In this document: positions 1-7,354 of the stretch, one piece after another
Numbering within the stretch: position 1 is the stretch's first letter
Layout of the letters: the number at the start of each line of letters is the position of its first letter
Assembly (NCBI GenBank): GCA_003859965.1
Contig: RQYR01000004.1
Location: 80,811-144,810, forward strand
Length of the DNA: 64,000 bases
Direction: 5' to 3'
DNA from: Comamonadaceae bacterium OH2545_COT-014
Lineage (GTDB): Bacteria; Pseudomonadota; Gammaproteobacteria; Burkholderiales; Burkholderiaceae_C
The notes under the pieces: generated by a model
What the model was told of the DNA's origin: nothing
The model's database searches: none
Seen by the model: the letters and a program-made list of their open reading frames with translations, nothing else
Program-made: the position numbers and the translations under genes

Positions 1-30
1 GGGCAGGCGCGTGGGCAGTGTGCATGGCGT

Positions 31-753
31 TCAGCGCGAAGGGGTGGCCGGGGCCGCGGCAGACGGGGCGGCAGTGGCGGGCAGTTGGAGCTGGGCGAGC
101 CAGCCGGTCAGCTCGGCAATGGCGGCGTCGCTGGCTTCGGCCAGCGCGCGGGCGCCGCCGGGGGCGTCGGCGGTGGCGGCGGGGCGTTGCACGCTGAAGC
201 TGCGCTGGCCCAGCAGGCGCTGGGCGGCCTGGGGCGCGATGGCGGTGGCGCGCAGGCGCAGCCGGGCATGGCTTTGGCCGGGGGCGTCAAAGACCTGGCT
301 GAATTCGTCCAGATGCACGCGCAGCTCCACAGGGGCCAGCCCTTCGCCGGTGGGCACCACGGGCCGGATGGCCGCCAGGGCGGCGTGCAGGCGCTGCGAG
401 AACAAATCGGCCGGCGTCATGCTCCAGCGGGCCTGGGCATAGGGGCGCAGCTGCTGCGCATGGCCGGCGTAGGCCAGGCGGTACAGCACGGCCTGGGTGT
501 CCAGCACGGCGGGGGCGGTGACGGGGGGCAGCGCGATGGCGCTGGCCTGCGGGGCGGTGTCTGTGGGGGTGGTGGGGGCGGTCGCCGGGCCGAAGTCGTA
601 CGTGGCGGGGCGGGCGGGTTTGTCAGGCAGCGGCAGGGCGCAGCCAGTCAACCCGGCAGCGCAGGCCCAGAGCAGGGCGGCCGCCCACCCGGAGCGATGT
701 GCCGAAAAGGCATTTTGGGCCGTATCCACAGCCTGGGCAGCTATCTTTTTCAT
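31..753 (-). CDS. ABC-type transport auxiliary lipoprotein of an Mla/Pqi-type system
   Basis: A 240-residue lipoprotein. A basic N-terminus and hydrophobic stretch (about residues 23-37) end in the lipobox LTGC, with Cys38 as the lipidation site. The rest fits the PqiC-like auxiliary lipoprotein family, which sits in the periplasm beside MCE proteins. It is the last gene of a minus-strand set of permease, ATPase and MCE protein, 36 bp after the MCE gene, so a role in phospholipid or hydrophobic-compound transport between the membranes is inferred from context. Its start codon lies inside a 17-bp A-rich repeat (740-756) found at six other places here, which may mean the N-terminal residues MKKIA were acquired with the repeat. 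The C-terminus is Ala/Pro-rich. Confidence 0.8.
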   Translation of the reverse strand: MKKIAAQAVDTAQNAFSAHRSGWAAALLWACAAGLTGCALPLPDKPARPATYDFGPATAPTTPTDTAPQASAIALPPVTAPAVLDTQAVLYRLAYAGHAQQLRPYAQARWSMTPADLFSQRLHAALAAIRPVVPTGEGLAPVELRVHLDEFSQVFDAPGQSHARLRLRATAIAPQAAQRLLGQRSFSVQRPAATADAPGGARALAEASDAAIAELTGWLAQLQLPATAAPSAAAPATPSR

Positions 754-756
754 AGT
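740..756 (-). repeat. 17-bp A-rich element, copy 1
   Basis: On the minus strand this reads ACTATGAAAAAGATAGC. It belongs to a seven-member family of 17-mers with TAT near the left end, an A-run in the middle and AGC at the right end. Here its internal ATG is the start codon of the auxiliary lipoprotein. Confidence 0.6.
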
Positions 757-789
757 TTGGCGCGTGTCGCGTTGGATGATGGCGTTGGG

Positions 790-1791
790 TCAGGGCGTGC
801 CGGCGCGGGGCGGGGTAAAGCCGGGTTCGCCGGGGCCGGGGGGGATGGGGCCGTCGCCGTACAGCAGGGCTTGCGGGTTGTCGCTGAGGGTGCCGGCCAT
901 GCGGTCGATGCGGCGCAGCGTGCGGCTGGCGTCTTCGGTCAGGTGCTGAATGCGCGGCAGCGTGGTGGTGGTGATGGTGTGGGCGCTTTCGTTCAGGCGC
1001 TCCAGCGCGCCGCCTTGGCCGGTGAAAGCGCTCATGCCGTTTTTTAGTTCGCTGGCCGCGTCGTCCAGCTTGGCCAGGGTGCGCTGGGCTTGCTGGCCGG
1101 CGCCCTCCACCGATTGCAGCGCGCGGGTGGTTTGGCGCACCAGTTGCGGAATGCTGCTGTGCCGGGGGCCGAACTGCGCTTCAATGGTTTTGTCGGTGTT
1201 GATGGCAAATTGCTGCACGCTGCGGGCGGCGCTGCCCATGTCGCGCGCGGCGTCGCCCAGCGATTGCACGGCGGTCAGCAGGGTTTTCTGGTTCTCGTCG
1301 GCCAGCAGGGTGTTGATGCGCTCGGCGGTGGTGTCGAGCTTGTCCACCAGCGCTTGCGCACGGTCGGTGATTTCGCCCAGCAGGCCGGCGCGCAGCGGAA
1401 TGCGCGGGGGGCCGCCTTCGTGCGATTCGGGCGGTTCGGTGCTGCTGCCGTCGTCATCGAGCTGCACGAAGGACAGGCCGGTGACGCCCTGGAAGTTGAG
1501 CGTGGCGTAGGTGGAGCGGGTGACGGGCGCGTCCTTGTCCACGGCAATGCGCACCAGCACGTTGCCGCGCTTGGCCGGGTCAAAGCTGATGCGGGTAACT
1601 TTGCCGACCGAGACGCCGCGAAAGCGCACGGGCGCCTGCTCTTGCAGGCCGCTGACGGCTTCGCGGGTGCTCAGCTCGTAGGTGTCGCGTGACGTGGTGT
1701 CGCGCGTGAGCCAGGCGGCCAGCGCAATCAGCATGGCCGAGACAACCAGCACGAACAGGCCGGCGGCCAGCGCATGGGACTTGTTTTCCAT
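790..1791 (-). CDS. MlaD-family MCE-domain protein
   Basis: A 333-residue inner-membrane-anchored MCE protein, the periplasmic substrate-binding part of a lipid ABC transporter. One N-terminal membrane segment (about residues 7-28) is followed by an MCE domain (about 36-115) with the typical FRGVSVGKV motif, then a long Ala/Gln-rich helical region (about 145-300) likely to form a coiled coil, and a Pro/Gly-rich tail. It starts 4 bp after the ATPase gene, so the two are almost certainly co-translated. At 333 residues it is longer than E. coli MlaD (about 180) and resembles single-MCE proteins with a helical tail that could help span the periplasm. The substrate cannot be read from sequence. 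Confidence 0.9.
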   Translation of the reverse strand: MENKSHALAAGLFVLVVSAMLIALAAWLTRDTTSRDTYELSTREAVSGLQEQAPVRFRGVSVGKVTRISFDPAKRGNVLVRIAVDKDAPVTRSTYATLNFQGVTGLSFVQLDDDGSSTEPPESHEGGPPRIPLRAGLLGEITDRAQALVDKLDTTAERINTLLADENQKTLLTAVQSLGDAARDMGSAARSVQQFAINTDKTIEAQFGPRHSSIPQLVRQTTRALQSVEGAGQQAQRTLAKLDDAASELKNGMSAFTGQGGALERLNESAHTITTTTLPRIQHLTEDASRTLRRIDRMAGTLSDNPQALLYGDGPIPPGPGEPGFTPPRAGTP

Positions 1792-1795
1792 GGGG

Positions 1796-2722
1796 CTATT
1801 CTCCTTGCGCGCCCGGCGCCCCCTGCGGGGGCGCGGGCGGGTATGCAGCGGCTTCAGGGGCAGTGGCGGGCGCCGGGGCGGCAGCGGCGCAGGGGCGCCG
1901 CCGGCCCTGCAGCAGCGCCATGGCGCGCTGGCCGCGTTCGCCCAGGAAGAAGTGTTCGATGAACGGGTGCTTGAAGGCCAGCACCTCGGGCACGGGCGCG
2001 GCGATGATGACGTGCTTGTCCGCCAGCACGGCCACGCGGGTGGACAGCTCGAACAGCGTGTCCAGATCGTGCGTGACCATCACCACCGTCAGTCCCAGCT
2101 CCTGGTGCAGCGAGCGCAGCAAGGCGCAAAAGGCGTCGGAGCTGTCGGGGTCCAGCCCGGCGGTGGGCTCGTCCAGCATCAGCAGCGGCGGGTCCATGAT
2201 GAGGGCGCGCGCCAGCGCCACGCGCTTGATCATGCCGCCCGACAGTTCGGCGGGCATCTTGTGGGCGTCGCTGGCCTTCAGTCCCACCATTTGCAGCTTC
2301 AGCAGCGCGGCCTCGCGCGCCAGCTCGTCCGGCAGGGCGCGCAGCTCGCGCAGGGGAAAAGCAATGTTGTCCAGCACGCTGAAGGCCGAGAACAGCGCGC
2401 CTTGCTGAAACAGCATGCCCACGCGCGCGGCGGCGCCAGGGCTGCCCAGCTCGGCCGCGGGCCGCCCCAGCACGGTGACGGCGCCGCGCGCGGGCGTGTT
2501 CAGCCCCAGCATCTGGCGCAGCAGCACCGTTTTGCCGGTGCCGGAGCCGCCCACCAGCGTCAGCACTTCGCCGCGCCGCACGGTCAGGTCCAGATCTTTG
2601 TGCACCACAACTTCGCCGCCGCCGCGCACGGGAAACACGCTCCAGAGGCCGCGCACCTCAATGATGGGCTGCCCCGGTGCGGGCAAGGGGGCGGGCGGCA
2701 GGCGTTGAAAAGCAGCGCGCAT
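1796..2722 (-). CDS. ABC transporter ATP-binding protein, MlaF-like
   Basis: The cytoplasmic ATPase of the lipid transport operon, 308 residues from the chosen start. It has Walker A GGSGTGKT, an ABC signature LSGGMIKR, Walker B LLMLDEPTAGLDP and a switch histidine in MVTHDLD, all intact. The ATG at 2722 (MRAAFQ) is preferred because it follows the permease stop codon after 4 bp; an upstream in-frame ATG at 2758 would overlap the permease. The C-terminal 40 residues are Ala/Pro-rich and lie outside the ATPase fold. Partners are the MlaE-type permease upstream and the MCE protein downstream. Confidence 0.9.
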   Translation of the reverse strand: MRAAFQRLPPAPLPAPGQPIIEVRGLWSVFPVRGGGEVVVHKDLDLTVRRGEVLTLVGGSGTGKTVLLRQMLGLNTPARGAVTVLGRPAAELGSPGAAARVGMLFQQGALFSAFSVLDNIAFPLRELRALPDELAREAALLKLQMVGLKASDAHKMPAELSGGMIKRVALARALIMDPPLLMLDEPTAGLDPDSSDAFCALLRSLHQELGLTVVMVTHDLDTLFELSTRVAVLADKHVIIAAPVPEVLAFKHPFIEHFFLGERGQRAMALLQGRRRPCAAAAPAPATAPEAAAYPPAPPQGAPGAQGE

Positions 2723-2726
2723 GCGG

Positions 2727-3854
2727 TCAGATCCCCACGCTTTTGAACAGCACGGCAAACAGGGCGTCGATCAGGATCACGGCGGTGATGGCCGTGACCA
2801 CCGAGGCTGTGGTGCCGCGCCCCAGGCTCTCGGTATTGGGCTTGACGCGCAGGCCGTAGTGGCAGCCGATTAGCGCAATGGCCACGCCGAACACGGCGGA
2901 TTTGCCGACCGCCAGCGTCAGGTTGGACACCTTCACTACCTTGGGCAGCGCCTCCATGAAAAAGCTGGGCGTGATGCCCAGCGTCATGTCGGCGGCCAGC
3001 ATGCCGCCCAGCAGCGAGGCCAGGCTGGTCCACACCGCGATCAGCGGCATGGCAATGGCCAGCGCCAGCGCGCGCGGCATCACCAGGCGAAAGCCCGTGG
3101 AAATGCCCAGCACGCGCATGGCGTCCAGCTCCTCGGTCACGCGCATCACGCCAATTTGCGCCGTGATGGCCGAGCCGGAACGCCCGGCAATCAGCACCGC
3201 TGCCAGCAGCGGCCCCAGCTCGCGGATGAGCGCCAGCCCCAGGATGTTGACGATGAACGCTTCCGCGCCAAAGTCGCGCAGCACCTGGCTCATCAGGTAG
3301 GCCAGAACCACGCCAATCAGAAAGCCCACCAGCGCCGTGATGGGCAGCGCCTGCGCGCCAATGTTGTACAGGTGGCCGGAGAAGTCGCGCCACGGCCCGC
3401 TGTGCGGCGCGCGCGCCAGGCGCAGCAAGTCCAGCAGCAGCTGGCCCATGAGCTGCACGAAATCGCGCACCTGGGCCAGTGCGCCTTCAACGGCCAGGCC
3501 CAGGGCATCCACGCGCTGGCGCAGCGTGGGCGCGGCTTGCCGGGCGGGCAAGGGCGGGTGGCTGGCCACGCGGGCCAGCAGGGCGCGCTGGTCGTCGCTG
3601 GCATGCAGGGTGGCGGGCCACTGCCGGCCCCAATGGTTCCACAGCAGCAGCGCGCCCAGGTGGTCTAGGGCGGTCAGGCGGCGCAAGTCCCAGCCGGCGG
3701 GGGGCGCTTTGGCCAGCGTGCGCAGGGCGTCTTCCACGCTGCGCAGGCTGCGTTTTTGCGTGAGCGCGGCCGCCGTCCACGCGCCTTCGGGCACGGCCCA
3801 TTCACCGCCCTGGTCGGCGGGCGCGCGGGTCAGACGGGGCGAGAGGCCAGGCAT
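2727..3854 (-). CDS. MlaE-family ABC transporter permease with N-terminal STAS-like domain
   Basis: First gene of the lipid transport operon, 375 residues from ATG 3854. The C-terminal 260 residues have the MlaE/YrbE pattern: several membrane segments, the conserved LIRELGPLLAAVLIAGRSG stretch and an EELDAMRVLGI coupling-helix motif. About 110 soluble residues precede it, including WDLRRLTALDHLGALLLW, which looks like a STAS domain. In E. coli the STAS protein MlaB is separate, so here the MlaB and MlaE functions appear fused, as in several proteobacterial homologues. A TTG at 3899 would add 15 residues, but no good ribosome binding site precedes either start. No separate mlaB gene is seen. 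Confidence 0.88.
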   Translation of the reverse strand: MPGLSPRLTRAPADQGGEWAVPEGAWTAAALTQKRSLRSVEDALRTLAKAPPAGWDLRRLTALDHLGALLLWNHWGRQWPATLHASDDQRALLARVASHPPLPARQAAPTLRQRVDALGLAVEGALAQVRDFVQLMGQLLLDLLRLARAPHSGPWRDFSGHLYNIGAQALPITALVGFLIGVVLAYLMSQVLRDFGAEAFIVNILGLALIRELGPLLAAVLIAGRSGSAITAQIGVMRVTEELDAMRVLGISTGFRLVMPRALALAIAMPLIAVWTSLASLLGGMLAADMTLGITPSFFMEALPKVVKVSNLTLAVGKSAVFGVAIALIGCHYGLRVKPNTESLGRGTTASVVTAITAVILIDALFAVLFKSVGI

Positions 3855-4104
3855 GCGGGTTGTGAAAGGCAGGGGCGCCCGCCGCAAAGCGGCAAGCAAA
3901 AGGACGGTATGGGGCCGGTATAGGGGAAACGGGCAAAAAGTGCAGCAGAAAAAGTGCCAGGCTGCATGGTAGCGCGTGGCAAGCTGTGTCAGGGGGCCGA
4001 AAGTGTGCGCTCCGGTTACGCTTTTTTCCTCTTGTTTGTGCGGGCGGACACAAGGGCGGCAGAGGCAGCCATTAGGATCGTTCGATTATTCATTCATCCA
4101 AGGC

Positions 4105-4110
4105 AAGGAG
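4105..4110 (+). promoter_or_regulatory. Ribosome binding site of the bactofilin gene
   Basis: AAGGAG lies 5 bp upstream of ATG 4116 and fixes that start over the longer open frame reaching back to 3954. Confidence 0.75.
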
Positions 4111-4115
4111 CAAAC

Positions 4116-4640
4116 ATGGCACTGCATTTCGGCAAACGCGACAGCGAACCCACCCCGCCCCGTACCCCTGCCCCCCCGTTGGGGGCTGCCAGCACGCTGG
4201 GGTCGGCCAGCCCGGTGGCGCAGCCGTTTTCCAGTGCGGCCATGCCAAGCAGCGCTGCGGCCACCGCGGCCACGCCTGCCGCGGCCGAAAGCGGCGCCAA
4301 GCTCACCGTGGGCCCCAACATCAAGCTCAAGGGCGTGGAAATCACCGACTGCGATACGCTGGTGGTGGAAGGCACGGTGGAGGCCACGATGGATTCGCGC
4401 GTGATCCAGATCGCCGAAAAGGGCGCGTTCAAAGGCTCGGCCGAGATCGATATCGCCGAAGTGCGTGGCCTGTTCGACGGCACGCTGACCGTGCGCCAGA
4501 AGCTGGTGATCTTTTCCACGGGCAAAGTCACCGGCAAGGTGCGCTACGGCAAGATCGTCATTGAAGAAGGCGGCCAGCTCTCCGGTGAAGTGAGCTTTGG
4601 CGCCACCGGCGGCAAGGAAGCGGCCAAGGACAGCAAGTAA
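4116..4640 (+). CDS. Bactofilin (polymer-forming cytoskeletal protein)
   Basis: A 174-residue bactofilin (DUF583 fold). The first 60 residues are a disordered Ala/Pro/Ser-rich tail. The central region (about 62-160) has the repeating short beta-strand pattern of the bactofilin beta-helix, with phrases such as DTLVVEGTVEA, AEIDIAEVRGLFDG and GKVRYGKIVIEEGGQLSGE. Bactofilins polymerise without nucleotide and scaffold cell-wall or polar structures at the inner membrane. The start is fixed by an AAGGAG ribosome binding site. The gene is monocistronic, divergent from the Mla-type operon, and ends at a strong intrinsic terminator. Confidence 0.9.
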   Translation: MALHFGKRDSEPTPPRTPAPPLGAASTLGSASPVAQPFSSAAMPSSAAATAATPAAAESGAKLTVGPNIKLKGVEITDCDTLVVEGTVEATMDSRVIQIAEKGAFKGSAEIDIAEVRGLFDGTLTVRQKLVIFSTGKVTGKVRYGKIVIEEGGQLSGEVSFGATGGKEAAKDSK

Positions 4641-4683
4641 ACCCTGCTTTCCAGGCGCCCTGGGTGCCCGCGACCGCTGTCCC

Positions 4684-4719
4684 AAGGCTCTTGCAGAAGC
4701 AAGAGCCTTTTTCTTTTTG
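4684..4719 (+). terminator. Intrinsic terminator after the bactofilin gene
   Basis: An 11-bp perfect stem (AAGGCTCTTGC against its complement) with a 4-nt loop AGAA is followed by TTTTCTTTTT. It is 44 bp after the bactofilin stop and is a classical rho-independent terminator. Confidence 0.9.
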
Positions 4720-5012
4720 GACAGGCGCGGCGCGAACCGAACGGTGAAGCCACCAGGCGGGTTGGTAAAAGGCGGGCTGGCGTCGCCGTGGTGGCGAGGC
4801 GCGACCGGCCGTGCTCAAAATGCCTGTGCAAAATCCTTGCAGCCTGCGCCAATGCCCAGCCCCCTGCGCCCACTTTGGCGGCTTGCGCTGAGCAGTCAGC
4901 GTCGTCTTTGAGAAAGACAACACTGCCCAAGTGTGCGCTTTACCCTTCTTTACCCCCGCTTCAACCGCGCGCCGTGCCGCGCGGGCACGATGCCTTCATG
5001 CACGCCCCTGTC

Positions 5013-5717
5013 ATGAGTTCACGCCTTTTGATGATTGAGGACGATGCCCGCCTGGCGGGCATGGTGGGTGAGTACCTCACCCAGTCCGGCTTCACGGTTA
5101 TGCACCGGGGCGACGGCGCCAGCGGCCTGCAGGCGCTGCAAGACAGCGCCCCAAGCCTGGTCATTCTTGACCTGATGCTGCCCGACATGGACGGGCTGGA
5201 GCTGTGCCGCCGCATCCGTGCGCTGCCGGGCGAGGCCGCGCGCGTGCCCGTGCTCATGCTCACCGCCAAGGGCGACGCGATGGACCGCGTGATTGGCCTG
5301 GAAATCGGCGCCGACGATTACCTGCCCAAGCCGTTCGAGCCGCGTGAGCTGCTGGCGCGCATACGCGCGGTGCTGCGCCGCCATGCGCCGGGCGCCGCGC
5401 CCACGCAGCCGGTGCTGCGCTTCGGCAGCCTGGAAATCGACCGCGATGCGCGCACCGTCTGCGTGGGCGGCCAGCCGGCCGAGCTGACCAGCTACCAGTT
5501 CGACCTGCTGGTGACCCTGGCCGAACGCGCCGGCCGCGTGCTCACGCGCGAACAGATCATGGAAGCCGTGCGCGGGCGCGAGCTGGAGGCGTTTGACCGC
5601 TCCATCGACGTGCACATGGGCCGCATCCGCGCCGCCATCGAAGCGGATGTGAAGCACCCCAGGCGCATTCTCACTGTGCGCGGCGTGGGCTACGTCTTCG
5701 CCCGCCAGCAAGACTGA
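5013..5717 (+). CDS. OmpR/RstA-type response regulator
   Basis: A 234-residue two-component regulator. The receiver domain (1-120) has the acidic pair E9-D10-D11, phospho-acceptor Asp53 in VILDLMLPD and the invariant Lys in PKPF. The C-terminal winged helix (about 135-230) ends with RGVGYVF, typical of the OmpR family. Translation could start at ATG 4998 (MHAPVMSS) or 5013 (MSSRLL); 5013 places the receiver domain at the usual distance from the start. The open frame extends to 4788, but that part has no family similarity. It is 19 bp upstream of its sensor kinase, so the two form an operon. The signal is unknown. Confidence 0.88.
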   Translation: MSSRLLMIEDDARLAGMVGEYLTQSGFTVMHRGDGASGLQALQDSAPSLVILDLMLPDMDGLELCRRIRALPGEAARVPVLMLTAKGDAMDRVIGLEIGADDYLPKPFEPRELLARIRAVLRRHAPGAAPTQPVLRFGSLEIDRDARTVCVGGQPAELTSYQFDLLVTLAERAGRVLTREQIMEAVRGRELEAFDRSIDVHMGRIRAAIEADVKHPRRILTVRGVGYVFARQQD

Positions 5718-5736
5718 ACCGACCCGGGGCGCCGGC

Positions 5737-7002
5737 ATGGCCATGCGCGACAACCTGGTAACCCGGCGCCTGTACGTGCGCATCTGGCTGGCCGTGGCCG
5801 CCTGCGTGACCGTGCTGGGCCTGCTCATCGCCTGGGGCTGGCACGCCGCCGAGGCCGAACGCGAACGCCAGCGGGAGCGGGAAAGGGAGCGCGAGGGCGA
5901 CACCGAGCTGCGCCCCGGCGCGCCGCCGCGCACGCTCATCGTGCGCGGCGCAGACGGCCAGCCCGTGGGCCGCGCCGAATGGCAGCGCCGCGGCGGCACG
6001 GCCGAACTCACCCTGACGCTGGCCGATGGCCAGACCCTGCACGTGCAACGCGCGCCGCGTGCCCCGCATGCACCGCCGCACGGCATGCACCGCCGGGGGG
6101 GGCGCGACAACGCGCCGCCGTTCTGGCTGCGCCCGCCTTACGGTTTTTTGTGGGTCATCGCCCTGGCCGGGCTGGCGGTGATGGCCGGCGTGTACCCCGT
6201 GGCGCGCCGCCTCACCCAGCGGCTGGAACGCCTGCAACGCGGCGTGCAGCAGTGGGGCGCGGGTGACTTGGCCGTGCGCGTGCCGGAGGACGGGCATGAC
6301 GAAGTGGCCGATCTCTCACGCCGCTTCAATGCCGCCGCCGCCCGCATCGAGGCGCTGATGGCCGCGCAGCGGTCGCTGCTGGCCAACGCCTCGCACGAGC
6401 TGCGCTCGCCGCTGGCACGCATCCGCATGGCGCTGGAGCTGATGGGCGAGCGCCCCGGCCCCGCCGTGCACGCCGAGCTGGCGCGCAACATTGCCGAGCT
6501 GGATCAGCTCATCGACGAAATCCTGCTGGCCAGCCGCCTGGACGCCCAGGAGGCCGACCTGGGCACGGTGGAGGCGGTGGACCTGACGGGTCTGCTGGCC
6601 GAGGAATGCGCGCGCGTGAGCGCCACCTTCACGCTGGCCCCCGGCACGCCCGCCAGCGCCACCGTGCCCGGCGTGGCCAAGCTGCTGCGCCGCGCCGTGC
6701 GCAACCTGCTGGAAAACGCGGGCCGCCACGGCGCGCCTGACGGCGTGCACGCCGAGCTGGCCTGGCAGGACGGCCATGCGCTGATCCATGTCAGCGACCA
6801 CGGCCCCGGCGTGCCCCCGGCGCTGCGCGAGCGCATCTTCGAGCCGTTTTTCCGCCTGCCCGGCGCCAGCGAGCGTGAAGGCGGCGTGGGGCTGGGCCTG
6901 GCGCTGGTGCGCTCCATCGCCCAGCGCCACGGGGGGCAGGTGCGCTGTGCGGAGCGCCCTGGCGGGGGAGCGCGCTTTACCTTGCGGTTGCCGGTGGCGT
7001 GA
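5737..7002 (+). CDS. Sensor histidine kinase with short charged periplasmic loop
   Basis: A 421-residue membrane histidine kinase paired with the preceding regulator. It has TM1 (about 12-35), a periplasmic loop of about 100 residues, TM2 (about 134-154), HAMP (155-207), a HisKA domain with phospho-His about 220 in ASHELRSPLARIR, and a HATPase_c domain with NLLENAGRH, DHGPGVP and GVGLGLALV. Directly after TM1 there is an Arg/Glu run (ERERQRERERER), and just before TM2 a His-rich segment (HAPPHGMHRR) that could bind metal; this is speculation. The second ATG at 5743 is an alternative start. RstB-like or CpxA-like sensors are the closest general type. Confidence 0.88.
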   Translation: MAMRDNLVTRRLYVRIWLAVAACVTVLGLLIAWGWHAAEAERERQREREREREGDTELRPGAPPRTLIVRGADGQPVGRAEWQRRGGTAELTLTLADGQTLHVQRAPRAPHAPPHGMHRRGGRDNAPPFWLRPPYGFLWVIALAGLAVMAGVYPVARRLTQRLERLQRGVQQWGAGDLAVRVPEDGHDEVADLSRRFNAAAARIEALMAAQRSLLANASHELRSPLARIRMALELMGERPGPAVHAELARNIAELDQLIDEILLASRLDAQEADLGTVEAVDLTGLLAEECARVSATFTLAPGTPASATVPGVAKLLRRAVRNLLENAGRHGAPDGVHAELAWQDGHALIHVSDHGPGVPPALRERIFEPFFRLPGASEREGGVGLGLALVRSIAQRHGGQVRCAERPGGGARFTLRLPVA

Positions 7003-7116
7003 GTGGGGGGCGGGGTTTTTTTCGGGCCGTTGTTGTGAAGCGGTGGCATTGCGCCCGGTAGCAACCTTCCGTGCTTGATCGAAGGGTAGAGGCCGGGATG
7101 TGCGCCCGGCGGCGCA

Positions 7117-7149
7117 CCTACTTTTCTTTTCTTGCCAAAGAAAAGTAGG
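7117..7149. repeat. Palindromic intergenic repeat CCTACTTTTCTTT
   Basis: A perfect 13-bp inverted repeat, CCTACTTTTCTTT and AAAGAAAAGTAGG, encloses a 7-nt loop. It is followed by the tail AAAAGAAAGGCGCCC. Elements of this look occur between genes in several beta- and gammaproteobacterial genomes (from memory). In transcripts it would fold into a stable hairpin and could act as a weak terminator or mRNA stabiliser between these convergent genes. Confidence 0.65.
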
Positions 7150-7276
7150 CAAAAGAAAGGCGCCCCCACTGTCTGCGACCCCCTTCGCTGCGCTACGGGG
7201 CCGCCAGCACAGGCGCAGCCAGAGGGGCGCTTGAATACACTTCGGGCTATCGCTGCGCTCGGCCCTGGGTTTTTCT

Positions 7277-7300
7277 CCCTCTCCCGCTGGCGGGAGAGGG
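7277..7300. repeat. REP-like hairpin CCCTCTCCCGC
   Basis: An 11-bp perfect inverted repeat CCCTCTCCCGC / GCGGGAGAGGG with a 2-nt spacer is followed by TTGGGGTGAGGG, a common dispersed intergenic pattern. It lies 55 bp beyond the stop of the minus-strand FAD dehydrogenase gene. Confidence 0.6.
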
Positions 7301-7354
7301 TTGGGGTGAGGGCGGGGTGCGGGCGCGGCAGTGTGCTTCGGGGCCGTGCCCGGC

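Larger units (their letters stand above)
7003..7354. other. Gene-free spacer with two palindromic repeats
   Basis: A 352-bp spacer between convergent genes. I see no convincing coding frame. It holds the two inverted repeats listed separately (7117-7149 and 7277-7300), which look like members of dispersed intergenic families. Confidence 0.6.

Noticed and set aside
1682..2746. Long plus-strand open frame opposite the ABC ATPase gene
   Set aside because: It mirrors the ATPase gene on the other strand, and its translation has no conserved motif.
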